Part shown: positions 24,582-32,334 of the stretch, piece after piece
Layout of the letters: the number at the start of each line of letters is the position of its first letter
Numbering within the stretch: position 1 is the first letter of the stretch
DNA from: Chersky-299 sp963749535
GTDB lineage: Bacteria > Actinomycetota > Thermoleophilia > RBG-16-64-13
Length of the DNA stretch: 44,698 bases
Direction: 5' to 3'
Assembly (NCBI GenBank): GCA_963749535.1
Contig: CAVVNF010000034.1
Location: forward strand, 1-44,698
Program-made: the position numbers and the translations under genes
The notes under the pieces: model-generated
Databases searched by the model: none
Told to the model about the DNA's origin: nothing
Seen by the model: the letters and a program-made list of their open reading frames with translations, nothing else

Positions 24582-25124
24582 TTACCTGTGCAGCAGGTTG
24601 TACAGCAGATCGCAGACTTCGCCCCGGGTGGCGGGAGCGAGGAAGTCGTAGCTCGGGCCCATCCCCTGGATCCCGGTCAACAGCCCGGCGTAGGCCGCCT
24701 TGCGGGCGTTGGGATAGTGCGTGTCGTCGAAGACCGGGAACGGTGGCGCGTACCCGGCGGGAGGATCGGTCAAGTCGGCCGCCCGAACCACCATCGTGAT
24801 GAGCTGAGCCCGGGTCAGATTGTTGTAGGGCCCGAACAGATGCTGGTCCGGCTTCCAGCCCCGAGTGATGTTGTTGGCAGCGCAGACCGCGACATAGTGG
24901 TCGGGATAAAGAGGATCGGTGGGATCCAGATTGGCGTCCACGTCTGTGAAGGTGCAAACGTCAGCCGTGGACACGGGAAGTCCCAGGGCCTTCACGATCA
25001 TCTTGGCGAACTGTTGCCGGCTTACCCAGGCGTCCGGCTGGAAGGTGCCGTTCGCAAACCCGTTCACCACATGGCGGCTAGAAAGGTCGCTGATCTGAAT
25101 GTAGTAAGGATTCGAAGCCGGCAC
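24582..25124 (-). CDS. S-layer homology (SLH) domain protein, probably N-terminally incomplete
   Basis: About 180 residues made of three SLH repeats: VVNGFANGTFQPDAWVSRQQFAKMIVKAL, ITRGWKPDQHLFGPYNNLTRAQLITMVV and LLTGIQGMGPSYDFLAPATRGEVCDLLY, shown here only as landmarks by their GxFxPxxxxxRxxFA-type patterns. SLH modules hold proteins on secondary cell-wall polymer. No signal peptide is present. The frame stays open upstream (QQFSDVPAS precedes GTG 25124) but without a usual start codon and into the region before the flavin reductase, so the 5' end may be lost or the start is non-canonical. Confidence 0.8.
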   Translation of the reverse strand: MPASNPYYIQISDLSSRHVVNGFANGTFQPDAWVSRQQFAKMIVKALGLPVSTADVCTFTDVDANLDPTDPLYPDHYVAVCAANNITRGWKPDQHLFGPYNNLTRAQLITMVVRAADLTDPPAGYAPPFPVFDDTHYPNARKAAYAGLLTGIQGMGPSYDFLAPATRGEVCDLLYNLLHR

Positions 25125-25276
25125 ATCGCTAAACTGCTGTGCCCCGGAGCGTTTGAAGCGCCGATTGGCGAGACTTGTCGGCGGCGGTCCCGGGTACAGT
25201 GGAAGTGTTCCGAGGTAAGAGGGAAACGCCGCCGAGGCGGTTAGCGTCGCACGAAACCAAGGCTCCAGGAGTCGTC

Positions 25277-25843
25277 ATGGCAAAGAGGAACATCGGCAGC
25301 AGCTTCAACATCTACCCCATGCCGGTGGTGATAGCCGGTGCGGTGACCGATGGCAGACCGAACTTTATGACGGTCGCCTGGCTCACCAAGCTGAGCTACA
25401 GCCCTCCTCTCATCGGCCTGTGCATGGCGCGCAGGCAGCATACTGCCAAGGGCATCCAACAAACGGGTGAGTTCAGCGTGAGTGTCCCGAGCGTCGACCA
25501 GGCCGTGCTGGTGGATTACTGCGGGCTTGTGTCCGGTCGCGAAGAGGACAAAGCGGCCCAGGTGGAGATTTTCGAAGGGGCGCTCAAGTCCGCCCCAATG
25601 GTCCGTCAGTGTCCGCTCACCATGGAGTGCCGCCTTTCGCAGACGGTCGAGCTTCCGGGTGGCTTCTTCTTTATCGGCGAGGTAATCAACGTATACGCGA
25701 GCGAGGCGGTACTCACCGACGGCGTCGTCGACGTGGTCAAGCTCCGCCCCATCGTTCTGACAATGCCGAGCGCATCCTATTGGGATCTTGGAGAGGTCGT
25801 GGGTAAGGCATGGGAGATAGGGAAACCACTCATCCAGAAGTGA
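25277..25843 (+). CDS. Flavin reductase-like, FMN-binding split-barrel protein
   Basis: A 188-residue protein with the flavoredoxin/flavin reductase pattern: the N-terminal YPMPVVIAGAVTDGRPNFMT, AWLTKLSYSPPLIGLCMARR, HTAKGIQQTGEFSVSVPS, and a middle region DYCGLVSGREEDKA. Later come a CPLTMECRLSQTVELPGG barrel strand and FFIGEVINVYASEAVL. ATG 25277 has AGGAG 5 nt upstream; a longer start at 25175 has none. It binds FMN and uses it as a prosthetic group or as a substrate reduced by NAD(P)H. The nitroreductase-like gene overlaps its end, suggesting a joint flavin-linked reduction function. Confidence 0.88.
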   Translation: MAKRNIGSSFNIYPMPVVIAGAVTDGRPNFMTVAWLTKLSYSPPLIGLCMARRQHTAKGIQQTGEFSVSVPSVDQAVLVDYCGLVSGREEDKAAQVEIFEGALKSAPMVRQCPLTMECRLSQTVELPGGFFFIGEVINVYASEAVLTDGVVDVVKLRPIVLTMPSASYWDLGEVVGKAWEIGKPLIQK

Positions 25844-26682
25844 CCGCCGTCTTCCCCGTGGCGCTGCCGGAGCTGCCGGTGGCGGAATGGGCTGCTGCCA
25901 TCGACGTGCGCCATTCCGCCCGGACCTACACCCGCGGAGCCGTCGACCCGGTACTGATGGCTCGGCTTCGGACATTTTGCGAGGAATTGCCGGGCCAAGA
26001 GGTCGCGCGGATCGTTCTCGTCGATGAGGCGCCGCCGGAGTTATTCACCGGCCTGATCGGCGGTTACGGGAAGGTCCTCGATTCACCGTCGGCATTGATG
26101 ATGATCGGCCGGGAGGATACCCCCACGGTGCAGGAAGCAGTGGGCTACCTGGGCGAGGCGGCCATCCTCGAGGCCACGGCCATGGACCTTGGCACGTGTT
26201 GGGTGGCGGGCTTCTACGACCGCGACGTAGCCAGCCGCCTGACACCTCTCAGTCCGGGCGAGAGAGTCTACGCGATATCCCCCGTGGGCTACGCTGCCGC
26301 TCGGGCTCGCCCGGGCGAGCGGATGCTCAAGAGGATGGTCGGCGCGCACAAGCGAAAGGCCATCGAGGAAGTCGCTCCCGGCTTCGACGCCCGCTCGTGG
26401 CCGGACTGGGCCGCTGAGGGAGTCCGACTGGCCGTGATCGCCCCCTCCGCGGCAAATCGGCAACCCTGGAGGTTCGAGCTCGAGCCCGGTACATCGGACT
26501 GCGTTGTCGTCTCGGCGGTCCAAAAAGGGGTGGAGGGTCGGATCGCGCGGCGTTTGGACTGCGGCATCGCCATGCTGCACTTCGAGGTAGGAGCGAGGCT
26601 GCTGGGAGCGCGGGGCGAGTGGGAGATACTGCCACCCCCGCAGGTGGGCCGGTTCCGCCTCGCGATCAACCTTCCCGAGTGA
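25810..26682 (+). CDS. Nitroreductase-family protein (TM1586-type)
   Basis: A 290-residue protein with two half-domains as in the TM1586/putative TM nitroreductase family. The first half has AAIDVRHSARTYTRGAVDP (the flavin-binding 'RRSxRxY' motif), GYLGEAAILEATAMDLGTCW and VAGFYDR. The second half has VRLAVIAPSAANRQPWRFEL ('APSaxNxQPW') and RRLDCGIAMLHFEVGARLLG. It is soluble. ATG 25810 overlaps the flavin reductase by 34 bp; GTG 25858 is an alternative. Family members bind FMN, and some lack nitroreductase activity. Confidence 0.85.
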   Translation: MGDRETTHPEVTAVFPVALPELPVAEWAAAIDVRHSARTYTRGAVDPVLMARLRTFCEELPGQEVARIVLVDEAPPELFTGLIGGYGKVLDSPSALMMIGREDTPTVQEAVGYLGEAAILEATAMDLGTCWVAGFYDRDVASRLTPLSPGERVYAISPVGYAAARARPGERMLKRMVGAHKRKAIEEVAPGFDARSWPDWAAEGVRLAVIAPSAANRQPWRFELEPGTSDCVVVSAVQKGVEGRIARRLDCGIAMLHFEVGARLLGARGEWEILPPPQVGRFRLAINLPE

Positions 26683-26693
26683 TATCCGCCGGC

Positions 26694-26711
26694 GCCGGAC
26701 TTTCGTCCGGC
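26694..26711. terminator. Hairpin between convergent genes
   Basis: gccggac-tttc-gtccggc is a perfect 7-bp stem 9 nt after the nitroreductase stop. No T-run follows, so termination is only probable. Confidence 0.45.
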
Positions 26712-26798
26712 CCGGTCTGCAAGCCGGCCCCGGCGCGCCTCCCGCTCCGGGCGCGGTGACCGGCGCAGGAACCCGGAAAGCCAGCACACCCAGTGCAC

Positions 26799-26954
26799 CC
26801 GCCGCCCCGAAAGCCCAAAGCGCCTCTGCAGCTCCGGTGTGACTACCGCCATAAGCGCGAGCGTCAGCGTCGACATAAGGTAGAAGATCATGAGCGTCAG
26901 AGCGAGCGCGTCACCGCGACGAGCTGCGTCCCTGGAGACCTGTCCCGTCTCCAC
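26799..26954 (-). pseudogene. N-terminal remnant of a second MFS transporter
   Basis: The minus-strand frame encodes RRGDALALTLMIFYLMSTL, TLALMAVVTPELQRRFGLS. This matches the N-terminus of the intact MFS protein just upstream (RRGADALAFSLMLIFVTGAI, TLTLMPVVTQDLQDRFGYS) at roughly half of positions. It then loses similarity. It looks like the start of a tandem duplicate that has been deleted from about residue 55 onward. Confidence 0.65.
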
Positions 26955-26980
26955 CAGGGAGCCGCCCTCGTCTCCCACGA

Positions 26981-28249
26981 TCAGGCAGTCCGTTTCCTGG
27001 AGGCGCCGAAGAGGAGCATGCCGATGGTCGACGCCACCCCAAAGGCCGCCAGCATCACGAAGCCCCACAAGTATGCGTTCCGCGAGCCGTTCCCGGCGTC
27101 AAGCAGCACCCCGAAGAGCCAGGGAGCGACCATGGAGCCCACGAACCCCAGGAGAGTGTTCATGCCTGTTGCCGCCCCCACCTGCTCGGGCTTGGCCACC
27201 ACTTCCGGGATGTAAGCGAGCATCGGCGCGAAGAAGAACATGCTGAAGAAACCGGTCAGCAGGACCATGGCGAAGGCGAGGACCACTCCAGGCACCACTC
27301 CCACGAGCACCGCGAAGACGGTCATCAGCACGAGCGAGATCATGATCGTGGCGTACTTCCCCCATCGTCCGGCCGCGGCCGCACCGGCGGGGTTCCCGAA
27401 CAACTGCGCGGCTCCCAGGCCGATGGCGACCAGGTAGAACGAAAACGATTCGCTTGTCCCGTGGATGTGCTGCAATAACCCCGGAGCCCATTGCAGGAGG
27501 CCCACCCCGATGGCCAAAGCCGCCGTGTTGGTAAAAGCCAGCAGCATGACCCGGTGGTTACGAACTACGGCGCCCAGCGATCGAGCCAGACCGCGCAGAG
27601 TAGTCGCCCCTACCGGATGTTGGGGCAAGATCCTCACCGCTTTTTGTGAAAGTGCCGCGATCCCCACGACGAGTCCCAGACCGGCGGTGGTCAGAAAGAC
27701 CGCCCGGAACCCGCCGGCTTTGTCGATGCTGGGCATGATGAACAATCCGAGCACGGTCCCCAGGCCCCAGCCCGAGCCAAAGATCCCCCAGGCCCTTCCC
27801 AGCCGCTCCGGCGGCAGCGCGTAGGCCATGACCGGGCTGCAGGTGGCAACCACCATCCCGCCGCCAATGCCCTGGATGCCGCGCCCGATCAGGAAACCGG
27901 CGAAGGTGCTACTCAACCCGAAGATCGCCGATCCCACCACGAAGCAGCCACAGCTGACGGCCAGTAACCGACCCCCCCAGCGAGCGGCAAATACTCCCGA
28001 CGTGATGCCCGACACACCGTAGAAGCCCAGGAAGACCGTGGTCATCAGGCCGATGTCGGCGGCAGAGTAGCCGAACCGGTCCTGCAGGTCCTGCGTCACC
28101 ACCGGCATCAGCGTAAGGGTGATCGCCCCGGTCACGAAGATGAGCATGAGCGAGAATGCCAGGGCGTCGGCGCCACGTCGCGTCGTAACAAGCCCGCTCG
28201 GTTCCGGGCGTTCCCGCGCGGCTGGCGTGGTCTGAAGTCTCTTAGCCAA
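26981..28249 (-). CDS. Major facilitator superfamily transporter
   Basis: A 422-residue, 12-helix membrane transporter. The loop 2-3 signature appears as GVFAARWGGRLLAVSCGCFV. Helix 4 and 5 regions carry GRGIQGIGGGMVVATCSPVMA and GIFGSGWGLGTVLGLFIMP, the latter a motif-C-like Gly-rich helix typical of antiporters. The C-terminal half repeats the pattern (GNPAGAAAAGRWGKYATIMI). It is probably an exporter or organic-acid carrier; the substrate cannot be read. Neighbours on the other strand are flavin- and Mo-dependent redox genes. The start is at 28249; the frame is intact. Confidence 0.9.
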   Translation of the reverse strand: MAKRLQTTPAARERPEPSGLVTTRRGADALAFSLMLIFVTGAITLTLMPVVTQDLQDRFGYSAADIGLMTTVFLGFYGVSGITSGVFAARWGGRLLAVSCGCFVVGSAIFGLSSTFAGFLIGRGIQGIGGGMVVATCSPVMAYALPPERLGRAWGIFGSGWGLGTVLGLFIMPSIDKAGGFRAVFLTTAGLGLVVGIAALSQKAVRILPQHPVGATTLRGLARSLGAVVRNHRVMLLAFTNTAALAIGVGLLQWAPGLLQHIHGTSESFSFYLVAIGLGAAQLFGNPAGAAAAGRWGKYATIMISLVLMTVFAVLVGVVPGVVLAFAMVLLTGFFSMFFFAPMLAYIPEVVAKPEQVGAATGMNTLLGFVGSMVAPWLFGVLLDAGNGSRNAYLWGFVMLAAFGVASTIGMLLFGASRKRTA

Positions 28250-28460
28250 AATGAAAGGGCGCCGTGTGGGTCATGGTGACTTCCACTAGTATCAGATAGA
28301 AGGCCACGAGCGATAGCCTTTATGCGGCATCACTGCCCCTCCGGCGCTGATTACGTGGACTCGGCTACGGGTACAATTGGCGACGTGCGTCTAGCGCGGA
28401 TCTCACGGGTCGCGATGCGCGGGTCAGACGGCAGCTCCCTAACTCCCACCGGGGGTGGCG
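28250..28460. promoter_or_regulatory. Divergent intergenic region
   Basis: 211 bp between the divergent MFS and DUF360-like genes. TACAAT at about 28371 could be a -10 box for the plus strand, but the -35 partner is poor. GGGGGTGG just before 28461 is the RBS of the next gene. Confidence 0.3.
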
Positions 28461-28844
28461 ATGAGATTCATAGTGCGTTGGGCCATCACAGCCGGCGCGG
28501 TATGGTTGGCTACCTGGATCGTCCCGGGGATACATGTGGACCAACCACACCGGGTGCTGGCAGTGCTTCTCGTCGCCCTGATCTTGGGCCTAGTCAACGC
28601 CTTCATCCGCCCGATCATCAAGGTACTGTCGTGCGGCCTGATCATCCTTACCCTCGGACTGTTCACGCTCGTCATAAACGGGTTGATGCTCTGGCTCGCC
28701 TCCTGGATCACCGTCCACTGGCTAAGTCTCAACTTCCACGTGGACGGGTTCTGGTCCGCTTTCTTCGGTGCGCTCATCATTAGCATCGTTTCCGCCCTCG
28801 CCTCCACGTTGCTGGGGAAAACAGCGAGGCGGAGGAGGACCTGA
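28461..28844 (+). CDS. Phage-holin-4/DUF360-type small membrane protein
   Basis: A 127-residue protein with four transmembrane helices: FIVRWAITAGAVWLATWIVP, VLAVLLVALILGLVNAFIRP, LIILTLGLFTLVINGLMLWL and AFFGALIISIVSALASTLL. The conserved 'GLvNafirPiik-Ls---iiltlGLFtlviNalml' stretch is the hallmark of the Phage_holin_4_2 (DUF360) family, widespread in bacterial chromosomes and of unproven function despite the name. ATG 28461 has a good RBS (gggggtgg) and is preferred over GTG 28455. Confidence 0.9.
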   Translation: MRFIVRWAITAGAVWLATWIVPGIHVDQPHRVLAVLLVALILGLVNAFIRPIIKVLSCGLIILTLGLFTLVINGLMLWLASWITVHWLSLNFHVDGFWSAFFGALIISIVSALASTLLGKTARRRRT

Positions 28845-29178
28845 GCGGACGCGCCGTTCTGCGCTCTAGCTGTGCGTGCCGACCCCGCAGCCGTTTGATA
28901 CGCTTGAGCAACTGAGTGACCGGCTGGCTGACTCGGAAGACGCGACGGCCCGAGTTATCGCAGCGTGCAGACTCAGGATCTCGCGGTGGCCTGTCTGAGT
29001 CGTGCATTCCAGCCATACAGGTCACCCCTGGAAGCCCCGTTTGGTGTCGCAAAAGCCGCGTTTGGTGCCGCGAAAGTCCTTTCGGCGTCGCGAAAGCCCT
29101 GTTCGGAGTCGCGGGACGCACCTTCCGCGACATCGGCTATCTTCCGTGGCACCGGCTAAGCCCGAAAGGAGAAACACC
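28845..29178. promoter_or_regulatory. Upstream region of the redox gene set, with a four-unit tandem repeat
   Basis: No gene. It contains four ~21-bp direct repeats (29034-29117) and the RBS aaaggag (29165-29171) of the SnoaL-like gene. Confidence 0.45.
29034..29117 (+). repeat. Four tandem ~21-bp repeats (core ttyggnGTCGCgAAA)
   Basis: Units begin at 29034, 29055, 29076 and 29096, each about 'gcc-cgtttggtgtcgcgaaa' with a few changes. The last unit is most divergent. The period equals two helical turns, so every unit presents the same face of DNA. It ends about 60 bp before the ATG at 29179, where an operator array could control the downstream genes. Confidence 0.65.
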
Positions 29179-29796
29179 ATGGTAGACGATCTGACTGCCG
29201 ACAAACTGGCGATTCGAGAAACGGTCGAGAACTGGGTCGTATGGCGCGACGCGGGGGACTGGGAGCGTTTTGCCACCGTCTGGCACCCGGAAGGATGGAT
29301 GACGGCCACCTGGTTCCAAGGTCCGTGGCAGGACTTCATCGATATCAGCCGGAAAGGCTTTGAGGCCGGGGTGAGCATCCTTCACCTCCTGGGCGGATGG
29401 ACATGCGACATCGTGGGCGCCCGGGCGATCTCGCAGACCAAGATGACCATCCATCAGCGCGCCACGGTAGACGGTGTCGTGGCGGATGTCGTCTGCCTGG
29501 GACGTTTCTACGACTTCTTCGAAAAGCGGGACGGCCGCTGGGCGATCGTCCGGAGACAGCCGATCTACGAGAAGGACCGCCTCGATCTGGTAGACCCGGC
29601 CGCGACTCTCAAACTCGACGCCGACTTGCTCGCGAGCTTTCCGGAAGGGTATCGCCACCTGGCCTATCTGCAGACGAAGGCAGGCTTCACGCTGAAACCT
29701 GGCTTGCCAGGGACACGGGGACCGGAGGTGGAGAAGCTCTACGCGGAGGGTGCGGCCTGGTTGGCGGGAGCGCCTCAACCTGGAGAGCCGCTCTGA
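29179..29796 (+). CDS. SnoaL-like (NTF2-fold) protein
   Basis: A 205-residue protein. Residues about 5-135 have the SnoaL_4 / NTF2-like cone fold: LAIRETVENWVVWRDAGDWE, ATVWHPEGWMTATWFQGPW, FIDISRKGFEAGVSILHLLG and a final YDFFEKRDGRWAIVRRQPIY. The Trp/Asp-rich start and the 'gRyyd-f-krdGrW-i-rR--iye-DrldpvdP' end are typical of dehydratase/isomerase-like members. The C-terminal 60 residues (FPEGYRHLAYLQTKAGF) occur in a subset acting on hydroxylated aromatic or steroid-like substrates; the substrate here is unknown. ATG 29179 has RBS aaaggag. It is followed by the MDR reductase gene, 63 bp away. Confidence 0.85.
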   Translation: MVDDLTADKLAIRETVENWVVWRDAGDWERFATVWHPEGWMTATWFQGPWQDFIDISRKGFEAGVSILHLLGGWTCDIVGARAISQTKMTIHQRATVDGVVADVVCLGRFYDFFEKRDGRWAIVRRQPIYEKDRLDLVDPAATLKLDADLLASFPEGYRHLAYLQTKAGFTLKPGLPGTRGPEVEKLYAEGAAWLAGAPQPGEPL

Positions 29797-29859
29797 GGGT
29801 CGAATCGCGTGCGCTTCCTGCACAAAGTGAGGGCACATCGTCGTAGGGGGACATAGTCA

Positions 29860-30849
29860 ATGAAGGCAGTGGTTTTCAACGAGTTCGGCGGCCCTGAGGT
29901 CCTGGAATACGTAGAGCTACCCAAGCCGGTTCCGGGCGATGGTCAGGTTCTGGTGAAGATGTATTCCGCGGGTGTCTGCAAGGCCGACTGGAGGGTGCGC
30001 ACGGGACGGTGCCAATGGCTCACGGAGCCGTTCCCCGTGGTTCTTGGCTACGAGATGGCCGGCCGCATAGAAGCCCTCGGCCCCGGCGTGACCGGTTTCG
30101 CCATCGGGCAACCGGTACACGTCCTGCATATGGCATGCTTCGGCACCTACACGGAATACATGGCAGTCACCGCCGACGACGTGGTCGCGATGCCGGAAGG
30201 CATCGATTTCGACGCGGCCGCCTCTGCGTACAACTACTACGTCGGCTGGGGACTTCTCAACAGCATAGTCCAGGCGAAGGCGGGTGAGTCCCTCTATATC
30301 GCCGGTGCCGCCGGGGGCGTGGGAACTGCTGTCATTCAACTGGCTCAGCTCAAGGGAATGCACGTGATAGCCAGCGCCAGCACCGACGAAAAGTGCGCGT
30401 ATCTCCGCGGCCTCGGTGTGACCGACGTTTTCAACTACAAGAAGCACGACGCGGCTGAGAAGGTAGGCGCCCACACCAACGGTCTGGGCGTGAACTACGT
30501 CTACGATCAAATAGCCGGCAAGGATTTCTGCAAGCAGTTCGATCTACTCGCGGTGTACGGCCAGATCATCCTCTACAACTTTCTCGGCGGTTATCCCAAA
30601 GACGAGGACATCATCCATATCCTCCAGAGCCGGTGTGAGGGCTGCTACGGTATCCGGTATTTCTCGATCCACGTTCACGACACCGATCCTGCCGGGTTTC
30701 GGAAGGTCAAAGAGCAGGTCCTGGATCTGATCGCGAGCGGGAAGATCAAGCCGCCCATCTTCAGGGCCATGCATCTCTCCGAGGCTAGGGCCGCGCATGA
30801 GATGCTCGAGTCCGGCCAGATCTTAGGGAAACTCGTCCTGCATCCCTGA
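29860..30849 (+). CDS. MDR-family NAD(P)-dependent dehydrogenase / quinone reductase-like
   Basis: A 329-residue medium-chain dehydrogenase/reductase. GroES-like N-terminus: MKAVVFNEFGGPEVLEYVEL, GVCKADWRVRTG, FPVVLGYEMAGRIEALGPGV. Rossmann domain: LYIAGAAGGVGTAVIQLAQL (the AAGGVG dinucleotide-binding motif of quinone reductase-like members). The C-terminus ends ARAAHEMLESGQILGKLVL. The zinc-ligand cysteines of classical alcohol dehydrogenases are not evident, so a zinc-free NADPH:quinone or enone reductase is more likely. It lies downstream of the SnoaL-like gene, probably cotranscribed. The frame is intact. Confidence 0.87.
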   Translation: MKAVVFNEFGGPEVLEYVELPKPVPGDGQVLVKMYSAGVCKADWRVRTGRCQWLTEPFPVVLGYEMAGRIEALGPGVTGFAIGQPVHVLHMACFGTYTEYMAVTADDVVAMPEGIDFDAAASAYNYYVGWGLLNSIVQAKAGESLYIAGAAGGVGTAVIQLAQLKGMHVIASASTDEKCAYLRGLGVTDVFNYKKHDAAEKVGAHTNGLGVNYVYDQIAGKDFCKQFDLLAVYGQIILYNFLGGYPKDEDIIHILQSRCEGCYGIRYFSIHVHDTDPAGFRKVKEQVLDLIASGKIKPPIFRAMHLSEARAAHEMLESGQILGKLVLHP

Positions 30850-30936
30850 GAGGCGCGGGGCCCGAACCGGAACCGAGATTCTCATGATATCGTAGCCGCG
30901 AGGACCGACCGGTCCTGGCGGCCGCGGGAAGTGTCC
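30850..30936. other. Short intergenic region with hairpin
   Basis: aggacc-gacc-ggtcct (30901-30916) is a perfect 6-bp hairpin about 20 bp before the next start. It may be an operator or a weak terminator. Confidence 0.3.
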
Positions 30937-32292
30937 ATGGCGGCAGACGGACCGCACCAGAAGAGCTCGAGCAGAGGGCGTAGCCACTGTGCTTCAGTAC
31001 GCATGAACGGTTCGCACGGAACACTGGACGTAGCCGTCGTCGGCAATGGCGCGGCGGCGGCGGAGGCGGTGATCACCATGCGTGCCGCCGGCTATCAGGG
31101 CAAGATAGACCTTTTCGCCGACAATCCGTATCCGCCCTACAACCCCATGCTGGGCACCTATTTCGCCTCGGGGACGATCTCGGCGGCGCAGTGCTTTCCC
31201 TTCGGGGATGCCGGGTTCTATGGCCGCAACCGGATCAACGCCCACCTGGAGTCCCCGGTGACCGAGCTCGACCCAGACTCCAGGGAGCTGACCACGGCTG
31301 ACGGCTCTCGGCACTCATTTCGTCGCTGCCTTGTCGCCTCGGGTGCCCATGTCGGTTTCCCGCCGATACCGGGAATTGCGCCGGGCGCGCGCGATCCGCG
31401 CGTCTTCGGGCTGCGTTCCTTCGCCGACGCCGGCCGACTCAAGATCGGGATCGCGCAGGCGGTCGAGCGGCCGCAAGGGTTGGGACGCCGGCCGCGAGGG
31501 ATAGTCCTCGGCGCTTCGTTCGCGGGCATAAAGGTCGCCGACGTCTTAAAGCAAGCAGGGATGGCGGTATCGATCATCGAGCGCGAAGCTTTCATCCTGC
31601 CCCTCTCCGCTCATCCCGAATGCGCCGCTCTGATGCAGGACCATCTTCGCGAGAAGGGGTTTCGCCTCAGAGTCGGCGCGGCAGTGTGTTCCGTCGAGGC
31701 CACGCCCGGTGGGCTGGTGGCGCATTTCGCTGAGTCAGACGAGACAGAGGAAGCGGACCTTCTCGTCGTGTGCACCGGCTCCCGGCCGAATCTCGGCTTC
31801 CTGGATCGCGGGCGGGTGGCGGCCGAGGTGGGGCTGGTGGTGAACGAGCACATGCAAACCTCGGTGCCGACACTCTACGCGGCGGGTGATGTGGCGCAGG
31901 CTCTCAACCCGTTGACTGGGCGGCACGAGGTGGTCGGTTTGTGGGCCCATGCGCGACGCCAGGGCCGAGTGGCGGGGCTCAACATCATCGGCGCCCACGC
32001 CGAGTACTCGGGCGGCATCCCGTGCAACATCACCCACGTGGGAGACATGATGTTCGCGGGCATCGGGTGCATGAAAGAATTCGACGATATCGAGATAAAG
32101 CACGTTGCGGGCGGGTTCTCCGCGTGGGCGTTTCAAGGCGGGCGATTGGTCGGCGTCAATATCCTGGGGCGGACGCCCTTTCCTGGGGTGATCATGAGTG
32201 CACTCGCCCGTGGAGCAGAACGGTGTGCCACGGGACCTTGGTGCACAGCGGACGATTGGCTGCGGGAGATAACGTGGACGACGGTGGGATAA
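30937..32292 (+). CDS. FAD-dependent pyridine-nucleotide oxidoreductase (NADH-rubredoxin/NirB-like)
   Basis: A 451-residue flavoprotein with two dinucleotide folds: VAVVGNGAAAAEAVITMRAA for FAD at the start, and GIVLGASFAGIKVADVLKQAG for NAD(P)H in the middle. The second FAD motif TSVPTLYAAGDVAQALN is present, together with LVVCTGSRPNLGFL. The redox-active CxxxxC of disulfide reductases is absent, so electrons pass from NAD(P)H through FAD to a protein partner, as in rubredoxin or ferredoxin reductases. The Mo-oxidoreductase and ferredoxin genes follow after 42 bp, making it the probable electron entry or exit point. ATG 30937 has ggaag upstream; ATG 31003 is nearer the motif but has no RBS. 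Confidence 0.88.
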   Translation: MAADGPHQKSSSRGRSHCASVRMNGSHGTLDVAVVGNGAAAAEAVITMRAAGYQGKIDLFADNPYPPYNPMLGTYFASGTISAAQCFPFGDAGFYGRNRINAHLESPVTELDPDSRELTTADGSRHSFRRCLVASGAHVGFPPIPGIAPGARDPRVFGLRSFADAGRLKIGIAQAVERPQGLGRRPRGIVLGASFAGIKVADVLKQAGMAVSIIEREAFILPLSAHPECAALMQDHLREKGFRLRVGAAVCSVEATPGGLVAHFAESDETEEADLLVVCTGSRPNLGFLDRGRVAAEVGLVVNEHMQTSVPTLYAAGDVAQALNPLTGRHEVVGLWAHARRQGRVAGLNIIGAHAEYSGGIPCNITHVGDMMFAGIGCMKEFDDIEIKHVAGGFSAWAFQGGRLVGVNILGRTPFPGVIMSALARGAERCATGPWCTADDWLREITWTTVG

Positions 32293-32334
32293 TGAGCTGG
32301 CGGGCCGGGCCGCGAGACGCGCAGGGAGGATCAC

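Noticed and set aside
29034..29117. CRISPR array.
   Set aside because: Units are contiguous without unique spacers and no cas genes are present.
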